A DNA stretch of 64,000 nucleotides from the NCBI GenBank assembly GCA_038396625.1, contig CP121688.1, positions 558,001-622,000 of the forward strand, read 5' to 3'. This stretch comes from G038396625 sp038396625. GTDB lineage: Bacteria; Bacillota; Clostridia; Peptostreptococcales; Thermotaleaceae. The notes under the pieces are model-generated. The model searched no databases. It was not told the DNA's origin and saw only the letters and a list, made by a program, of their open reading frames with translations. The position numbers were made by a program, and so were the translations under genes. Positions within the stretch are counted from its first letter, which is position 1. Each line of letters begins with the position of its first letter. Of the stretch, positions 58,506-64,000 are shown in pieces.

Positions 58506-59762
58506 ATGGGAAAAATTATATTAATCAACCATTATGGTGTTACTCCTGATAAGCCGGGGCCTTCAAAAAATTACGAAATGTCAAAATATTTTGCGGAAAA
58601 TTATGATGTTGATTCTGAATTTTGGATCTGTGGATATAGTCACTATGTTGGAAAAATGGATTCAAACCTGAAAGGTTTAAAAGTTCAGCATATTGAAAAG
58701 AATGGTAAGCATTCAGTGGTGAAGATTAAAAGCACACCATATAGAAAAAGCTCAGTTCTAAGACAACTTAATATCACCGTGTTTGATATAATCACTGCAT
58801 TTAAAATTTTATTTACTAAAGATATCGATTGTATAATCATAACTGTTCCGCCAATATCGATTTTTAATGTATTAGCGACCAAAATTAAAGGAATTAAATT
58901 AATCACAGATGTTGAAGATCTTTGGCCTTTATTCCTAGAAGACATGGGTATGAACAACAGTATTGCAATTAAATACATGAATTTCAGTGCCAACTACTTG
59001 TATAATAAATCAGATGGCATTGCAGCAGTATCAGAAGGAATGTTGGACTATGTTAGAAATATAGTTAAGGAAGAAAAAGATAAGAAAATGTGGATTTCTC
59101 CTTTGGGGGTTAACACAGAGGATTATTTTAATAAAAAAATAAAAATTGACCTGATAAAAGATAAAGAGTGGAAAGATGACTTTAAAATAATTTATCTAGG
59201 TGTTCACGGGAGAGCTAATGATCTTACGTCTGTCCTAAATACAGTAAAACACTACAATGATAGATATGGTAATAATATTGATGGTAGAAAGATTTCATTT
59301 ATATTTATTGGAGATGGCGATCAAAAAACAAACCTAATCAATCACGCTAAAAGTCTGAAATTGAACAATGTATATTTCGAACCTCCAGTTCCTGGTAATA
59401 TGGTTGCGGATTATTTGATTCATGCAGATATTTGTCTAACTAATCTAATGAAAATAGAAAGCTTTAAGCTTGTTAGACCTAATAAATTATTTCAATATAT
59501 GGCTTTAGGCAAACCGATTATTAGTGGTATTTGGGGAGAGTTTCAATCAATAATTGAAGAATTTGAAGCTGGAGTGTACATAGATTTTACTAATAAAGAT
59601 GAAAGCATAATAAAGATACACGATCTAATATTGAATGAAGAAGTTCGAAAAAATATGAGTGAAAACGGGAAAAGATATATTGAGGAATATGGAAATAGAA
59701 CAAAAATATTTAGTTCTTTTTACGAAAAAATTATTGAGATTAAGAAAGATATAATTAATTGA
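58506..59762 (+). CDS. Glycosyltransferase, GT4 (WbuB-like)
   Basis: 418 residues from ATG 58506 (AGGAAGA upstream). GVTPDKPGPSKNYEMSKYF, LITDVEDLWPLFLEDMG, IAAVSEGMLDYV, IFIGDGDQKTNLI and RPNKLFQYMALGKPIISGIW follow the GT4 two-Rossmann layout; the opening and the DVEDLWP motif are typical of WbuB-like N-acetyl-aminodeoxyhexose transferases. It probably adds the second sugar of the repeat unit. Confidence 0.87.
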   Translation: MGKIILINHYGVTPDKPGPSKNYEMSKYFAENYDVDSEFWICGYSHYVGKMDSNLKGLKVQHIEKNGKHSVVKIKSTPYRKSSVLRQLNITVFDIITAFKILFTKDIDCIIITVPPISIFNVLATKIKGIKLITDVEDLWPLFLEDMGMNNSIAIKYMNFSANYLYNKSDGIAAVSEGMLDYVRNIVKEEKDKKMWISPLGVNTEDYFNKKIKIDLIKDKEWKDDFKIIYLGVHGRANDLTSVLNTVKHYNDRYGNNIDGRKISFIFIGDGDQKTNLINHAKSLKLNNVYFEPPVPGNMVADYLIHADICLTNLMKIESFKLVRPNKLFQYMALGKPIISGIWGEFQSIIEEFEAGVYIDFTNKDESIIKIHDLILNEEVRKNMSENGKRYIEEYGNRTKIFSSFYEKIIEIKKDIIN

Positions 59763-59778
59763 TTGGAGTTTGCCGAAA

Positions 59779-60933
59779 ATGAATGTTTATATAATAAGAA
59801 ATGCTGAAGTTTATTCAAATGCAAATATGATAAGGATAATTGAGGCGTTACATTCAAACTTTGACCTATCAATAATTTCTAGAGTTAGGGAATCTAAAAC
59901 TTCTTATTCTAGGAAGGGAATATATAGTAGAAATAAGTTTACATTAAACAAAAATGAGTTTGACAATTATGAAATTCACATAAAAAGTGAAATGGGGAAA
60001 GGCTTAAAAAATATAATTCAGTTGTTAACCTATGAGATGTATTTATTTATCACATTGCTAATAAAAAGGAAAGATATCGATATTATACATGCTTTTGATT
60101 TAGACTGCGGATTAGCTAGCATACTATTTTCAAAGATTTTTAAAAAGAAAGTTGTATACCACATTGCTGATTTTTATGTAGACAGTAGGCCTGGAATTCC
60201 TAATAAATTAAAAAATATAGTCAAGAAATTGGAATATTGTCTTATCGAAAAAGCTGATTCAGTAATTATTTGTACCGAAAAAAGAGTTGAACAAATAAAG
60301 GGGAGCAAACCCAAAAGGCTAAGTATAATTCACAACGTACCGATTTCAAATTTAGATTTAGTTAATTCGAAAATTGAAATGCCATTAGATTTAATGAAAA
60401 CTAAAAAGGTTTCCATTGGATATGTGGGTGGCTTATCAAAAATTCACTTTACAAAAGAAATTTTGAACGCAATAAAGAGTAAAGATGATGTGTTTTTAAA
60501 CATTGCTGGCTATGGGGATTTAGCTTCTTATGTAAATGAAATTAGTAAAGCATGCCCACATATTAAATATTACGGAAGAATTGAGTATAATTCAGCAATG
60601 TTATTATATAGCCATTCGGATTTAATGTTGATGATATATGATCCTTCCGTTCCTAATCATAAATACTCAGCACCAAACAAAATTTATGAAGCAATGATGC
60701 TAGGAAAAGCAATCATAGTGGTTAATAATACAGGAATTGATGAAATCGTTAGAAATGAAAATATGGGATTAGTGATTGAGTTTACAGAAGAAGCATTATC
60801 ATATGCAATAAATTATATTGTGAATAATCCTAACGAGCTTGAAAAAATGAAAAGAAATGCAAAGAATGCTTATAAAAAATTTTCATGGGAAGAGATGCGC
60901 GCCAGAATTATTTCTGTATACGAAGAGTTGTAG
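59779..60933 (+). CDS. Glycosyltransferase, GT4
   Basis: 384 residues from ATG 59779 (TTGGAG upstream). DIIHAFDLDCGLASILFSKI, VVYHIADFYVDSRPGIPNKL, ADSVIICTEKRVEQI, VSIGYVGGLSKIH and APNKIYEAMMLGKAIIVVNN (donor-binding region). Donor unknown; ManNAcA from the next genes is possible. More AT-rich than its neighbours on either side. Confidence 0.85.
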   Translation: MNVYIIRNAEVYSNANMIRIIEALHSNFDLSIISRVRESKTSYSRKGIYSRNKFTLNKNEFDNYEIHIKSEMGKGLKNIIQLLTYEMYLFITLLIKRKDIDIIHAFDLDCGLASILFSKIFKKKVVYHIADFYVDSRPGIPNKLKNIVKKLEYCLIEKADSVIICTEKRVEQIKGSKPKRLSIIHNVPISNLDLVNSKIEMPLDLMKTKKVSIGYVGGLSKIHFTKEILNAIKSKDDVFLNIAGYGDLASYVNEISKACPHIKYYGRIEYNSAMLLYSHSDLMLMIYDPSVPNHKYSAPNKIYEAMMLGKAIIVVNNTGIDEIVRNENMGLVIEFTEEALSYAINYIVNNPNELEKMKRNAKNAYKKFSWEEMRARIISVYEEL

Positions 60934-60981
60934 CTAATTATTATTTTTAATATTAGATATGGATAAATTAGGAGGAAAGAC

Positions 60982-62202
60982 ATGATTAATGTTATTGGAT
61001 TAGGTTACATAGGACTCCCTACAGCATTAATGTTTGCTAAAAGTGGAGTAAAAGTTGTTGGGACGGATTTAAACGAAAAATTAGTAAACACTCTCTCAAA
61101 AGGAAAGCTAACTTTTGAAGAAAAAGGGTTAGAAGAATTGTTTAATGCTGCGAGAGAAAGTGGCATCAAATTCACAACAGAGTATCAAAAAACTGATACT
61201 TATATAGTAGCAGTTCCTACACCTTATATAAATTCAAGTAAGAAATTGGATCCTAAGTATGTGATAGCAGCAGTTAACAGAGTCCTAGATGTTTGCGAAG
61301 AAGGTGCTGTTGTTATAATTGAATCAACAATTTCACCAGGTTCTATTGACAAATATGTAAGACCTGAAATTGAAAGAAGAGGATTTGCTATTGGTAAAGA
61401 TGTACATCTTGTCCACGCGCCAGAGAGAATTATTCCAGGAAACATGATCTATGAACTTGAGTACAATTCAAGAACAGTTGGGGCAGATGATCCAACAATA
61501 GGAGAAAGAGTTAAAGAGTTATATTCAAGTTTCTGTAAATCAGAGATTGTTGTAACAGATATTAGATCAGCAGAGATGTCTAAAGTTGTTGAGAACACTT
61601 ATCGAGATGTCAATATTGCTTTTGCAAATGAATTAGCTAAGATTTGCAGAGAGGACAATATGGACGTCTATGAGATCATAAGAATTGCTAACAAGCACCC
61701 GAGAGTAAATATTCTTCAACCTGGGCCTGGAGTAGGTGGGCATTGTATTTCTGTAGATCCTTGGTTCTTAGTTGGAGACTATCCTGATCTCACAAATTTA
61801 ATCTTGACAGCAAGAAAGATCAATGATTCAATGCCTTCTCACGTGCTTGGAAGAATTAGAGACATTATGAGAGAGCATAACATTACTGATATCTCAAAGA
61901 TTGGTATTTATGGTCTTGCTTACAAAGAGAATGTTGATGATACAAGAGAAAGTCCAACGCTCCAGCTTCTCGAAAGAATGGATGAGCATTTGGCTTTTGG
62001 TGTAAAATTATATGATCCATTTATCAAAGAAAGACTCGTAGATCATCAGTTCATGAATTTTGAGGATTTCTTAAATGAAATTGAGATTCTGGTTATAATT
62101 ACAGCACATGATCACATTAAGAATAACCTTGATCTAGTGAAAGATAAGTTGATTCTTGATACTAAAAATATATGCAACTTTGACGGCGTTTACAAACTAT
62201 AA
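60982..62202 (+). CDS. wecC: UDP-N-acetyl-D-mannosamine dehydrogenase
   Basis: Oxidises UDP-ManNAc to UDP-ManNAcA with two NAD. 406 residues. NAD loop VIGLGYIGLPTALMFA at 4-19, TPYINSSKKLDPKYV, ESTISPGSIDKYV, HAPERIIPGNM, NTYRDVNIAFANELAKI and the catalytic loop GPGVGGHCISVDPWF with Cys255. The C-terminal sugar-binding lobe (YGLAYKENVDDTRESPTLQL) fits WecC rather than UDP-glucose dehydrogenase. Followed by wecB. Confidence 0.93.
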   Translation: MINVIGLGYIGLPTALMFAKSGVKVVGTDLNEKLVNTLSKGKLTFEEKGLEELFNAARESGIKFTTEYQKTDTYIVAVPTPYINSSKKLDPKYVIAAVNRVLDVCEEGAVVIIESTISPGSIDKYVRPEIERRGFAIGKDVHLVHAPERIIPGNMIYELEYNSRTVGADDPTIGERVKELYSSFCKSEIVVTDIRSAEMSKVVENTYRDVNIAFANELAKICREDNMDVYEIIRIANKHPRVNILQPGPGVGGHCISVDPWFLVGDYPDLTNLILTARKINDSMPSHVLGRIRDIMREHNITDISKIGIYGLAYKENVDDTRESPTLQLLERMDEHLAFGVKLYDPFIKERLVDHQFMNFEDFLNEIEILVIITAHDHIKNNLDLVKDKLILDTKNICNFDGVYKL

Positions 62203-62218
62203 GATAGGATTTGATTAA

Positions 62219-63316
62219 ATGAAAAAAGTTATGGTGGTTTTTGGTACAAGACCAGAAGCAATAAAAATGTGCCCATTAGTTAAAGAATTAAAGACAAGAG
62301 ATAAAATAAATACAGTTGTTTGTGTTACTGGACAACATAGAGAAATGCTAGATCAAGTGCTAACAGCTTTTGATGTTGTACCTGACTACGATCTATCTAT
62401 TATGAAGGCAAAGCAGACACTTTTTGATGTTACAATTAATATTCTCGAGAAAATGAAAGCGGTTCTTGAAGAGGTTAAACCAGATGTTGTTTTAGTCCAT
62501 GGAGATACATCTACAACTTTCGTAACTGCATTAGCCTGCTTTTATTTACAGATTCCTGTAGGTCATGTGGAAGCTGGACTACGTACTTACAACATTTATT
62601 CACCGTACCCAGAAGAATTTAATAGGCAGGCTGTGGGCATTGTTTCAAATTATAATTTTGCGCCAACAGAGATGTCAAAAGAAAATCTACTTAAAGAAGG
62701 TAAGAATCCTTCTACAATCTATGTGACTGGTAATACAGCAATTGATGCACTTAAGACAACAGTTCGTGATGATTACAATCATGAACACTTAGAGTGGGCT
62801 GCAGATAGTAGATTAATTATGATAACAGCTCATAGGAGAGAGAATCTTGGTGAACCAATGAGAAATATGTTTAGAGCCATTAAACGAATTATTGATGAAA
62901 AGTCAGATATAAAGGCGATTTATCCGATTCACATGAATCCAGTTGTAAGAGAAGCTGCTCAAGAAATACTTGGCGATACAGATAGAATTCGAATTATTGA
63001 ACCACTTGAAGTATTAGATTTCCATAATTTCTTATCCAGATCTCATTTGATTTTAACCGATAGTGGTGGAATTCAGGAAGAAGCACCAAGTTTGGGTAAA
63101 CCGGTTCTTGTTATGAGAGATACTACAGAAAGACCAGAAGGTATTGCTGCTGGAACTCTTAAGTTAGTTGGAACGGATGAAGAGGTTATTTATAAAACAT
63201 TTAAGCAACTTTTAGAAGATCAGAATGAGTACGACAAGATGAGCAAAGCTAGTAATCCATATGGAGATGGTTTTGCTAGTAAGAGAATAGCTGATATTTT
63301 AGAGGTTAATGAATAA
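62219..63316 (+). CDS. wecB: UDP-N-acetylglucosamine 2-epimerase (non-hydrolysing)
   Basis: Interconverts UDP-GlcNAc and UDP-ManNAc, feeding WecC. 365 residues with VVFGTRPEAIKMCPLVKEL, CVTGQHREMLDQVL, VLVHGDTSTTFVTALACFY, HVEAGLRTYNIYSPYPEEFN, ITAHRRENLGEPM and LTDSGGIQEEAPSLGKPVLV. All substrate-binding motifs intact. Confidence 0.95.
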   Translation: MKKVMVVFGTRPEAIKMCPLVKELKTRDKINTVVCVTGQHREMLDQVLTAFDVVPDYDLSIMKAKQTLFDVTINILEKMKAVLEEVKPDVVLVHGDTSTTFVTALACFYLQIPVGHVEAGLRTYNIYSPYPEEFNRQAVGIVSNYNFAPTEMSKENLLKEGKNPSTIYVTGNTAIDALKTTVRDDYNHEHLEWAADSRLIMITAHRRENLGEPMRNMFRAIKRIIDEKSDIKAIYPIHMNPVVREAAQEILGDTDRIRIIEPLEVLDFHNFLSRSHLILTDSGGIQEEAPSLGKPVLVMRDTTERPEGIAAGTLKLVGTDEEVIYKTFKQLLEDQNEYDKMSKASNPYGDGFASKRIADILEVNE

Positions 63317-63372
63317 CATAGCGTAGTCATTAACAAGAAATATATAACGCTATTATAGCGAGGAGATTTGCT

Positions 63373-64000
63373 ATGATTAATATTAAGAGAAAAATTAAAA
63401 ATACTGATTGCAATGATTTTGATTTAAAGACATTGAGTTTATATACTATTATTTTTTTCGCATTAACAATTTCATATGTATTTAATAATACAGGTATTAG
63501 AATTGGAGTAATACTCTTAGCAGCTGTAATATTGATTTTTTCTGAAGTTAATAGAAGTTTTTCTCTAATTGCATATTTAACAGCTTTTACACCGATATTT
63601 AAAATATCATTAAGTTCAACTAGCTTTGTTTCATATTTCATGCTAATTTTTTTAATGAAATTAATATTTTTGAGAAATTTTAAATTAAAAGTTTCGAGTT
63701 TAATAACGTACATAGGTTTTCTAGTATATTCAATTTTGGTTACTATCAGTGTAGGTATAGGCATTGATTATATTCAATTTCAAATAAGCTTATTATTACT
63801 ATTAGTAGTTTCTAGCAACTTGGAAAATTTCAACAACTACAGACAAATAAATTTTGCTTACGTCTTTGGAGTCATTAATTCAGTGTTTTCTGCAATAATA
63901 TTGTATCGGATCCCTAATATGCAAGTTTTGTGGAAAGATGCGTACATTAATAATGTAAGAAGATTTTCTGGTTTGGAATATGATCCTAATTTTTTTTCTG
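63373..64000 (+). CDS. Wzy-like O-antigen/capsule polymerase, 5' part (cut by window end)
   Basis: An open frame from ATG 63373 (GAGGAGA upstream) runs to the last base without a stop; 209 codons are visible. It is strongly hydrophobic, with six or more membrane segments (LYTIIFFALTISYVF, GVILLAAVILIF, VSYFMLIFLMKLIFL, LLLLLVVSSN). The last residues RRFSGLEYDPNFFS match the conserved periplasmic block of Wzy polymerases. This makes the second locus a Wzx/Wzy-type system; no flippase is seen inside the window. Confidence 0.78.
   Translation, partial: MINIKRKIKNTDCNDFDLKTLSLYTIIFFALTISYVFNNTGIRIGVILLAAVILIFSEVNRSFSLIAYLTAFTPIFKISLSSTSFVSYFMLIFLMKLIFLRNFKLKVSSLITYIGFLVYSILVTISVGIGIDYIQFQISLLLLLVVSSNLENFNNYRQINFAYVFGVINSVFSAIILYRIPNMQVLWKDAYINNVRRFSGLEYDPNFFS

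Noticed and set aside
1..64000. tRNA, rRNA, intact insertion sequence, integrase or CRISPR array
   Set aside because: None could be recognised on either strand by reading; a tRNAscan or IS search was not possible here.

Overview
The window looks like the chromosome of a low-GC, endospore-forming, flagellated Gram-positive anaerobe of the class Clostridia (an Alkaliphilus/Natronincola-like or related lineage is my guess; no rRNA is present to settle it). The evidence is a sporulation gene set (spoIID, spoIIQ, spoIIID), mbl, flagellar rod genes, S-layer-homology (SLH) proteins, an LPXTG protein with its sortase, two classes of cyclic-di-GMP riboswitch, and strong AGGAGG ribosome binding sites. 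Almost all genes are on the plus strand.

Layout. (1) 0.2-4.8 kb: ywmB-like, murA, spoIID, spoIIQ, in the order known from Bacillus subtilis. (2) 4.9-8.6 kb: a surface module in which a secreted transglutaminase-like protein (minus strand) diverges from an Asp/Gly-repeat LPXTG adhesin and its sortase. The intergenic region carries a c-di-GMP-I riboswitch reading left and a c-di-GMP-II riboswitch reading right. (3) 8.7-13.8 kb: spoIIID, mbl, flgF/flhO, flgG/flhP, flgJ-like and fabZ. This again resembles B. subtilis, except that spoIIID is inverted. (4) 13.9-36.0 kb: first glycan locus, with a Wzy/ligase-type protein, rmlDACB for dTDP-L-rhamnose, an ABC exporter (Wzm/Wzt), a methyltransferase, a GT2-GT4 fusion and its stand-alone GT4 paralogue, a GT-C/SMR/polyprenyl-phosphate-sugar set, two rhamnosyltransferase-like GT2 enzymes and a WbaP-type initiating transferase. 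(5) 36-42.3 kb: decayed toxin-antitoxin remnants, small coiled-coil genes, galU, pgi and pgcA. (6) 42.5-50.1 kb: an unrecognised conserved protein, a Wzz/BY-kinase/PHP-phosphatase regulatory trio behind likely Spo0A boxes, and two SLH proteins. (7) 50.4-64 kb: second glycan locus, with a PglF/CapD-type 4,6-dehydratase, an inserted accessory patch (three pilin-like genes, a HEPN/MNT pair, a KilA-N protein), then aminotransferase, PglC-like transferase, GNAT acetyltransferase, two GT4 enzymes, wecC, wecB and the start of a Wzy-like polymerase cut by the window end.

How it fits together. galU, pgi and pgcA supply hexose phosphates and UDP-glucose. The rml genes supply dTDP-rhamnose for an ABC-exported glycan, which a polyprenyl-phosphate-sugar system may further decorate outside the membrane. 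The second locus appears to make a 4-amino-4,6-dideoxy-sugar and ManNAcA-containing polymer under BY-kinase control. The c-di-GMP module probably ties adhesion to the motile/sessile switch: predicted adhesin ON and transglutaminase-like protein OFF at high c-di-GMP.

The most interesting items are the opposed pair of different c-di-GMP riboswitch classes, a beta-sandwich module shared by four neighbouring glycan-locus proteins, a dispersed 7-bp-period CTAA repeat placed just upstream of housekeeping-gene ribosome binding sites, and the accessory patch with duplicated, partly disabled pilin cassettes. All calls come from reading the sequence; no database search was run.
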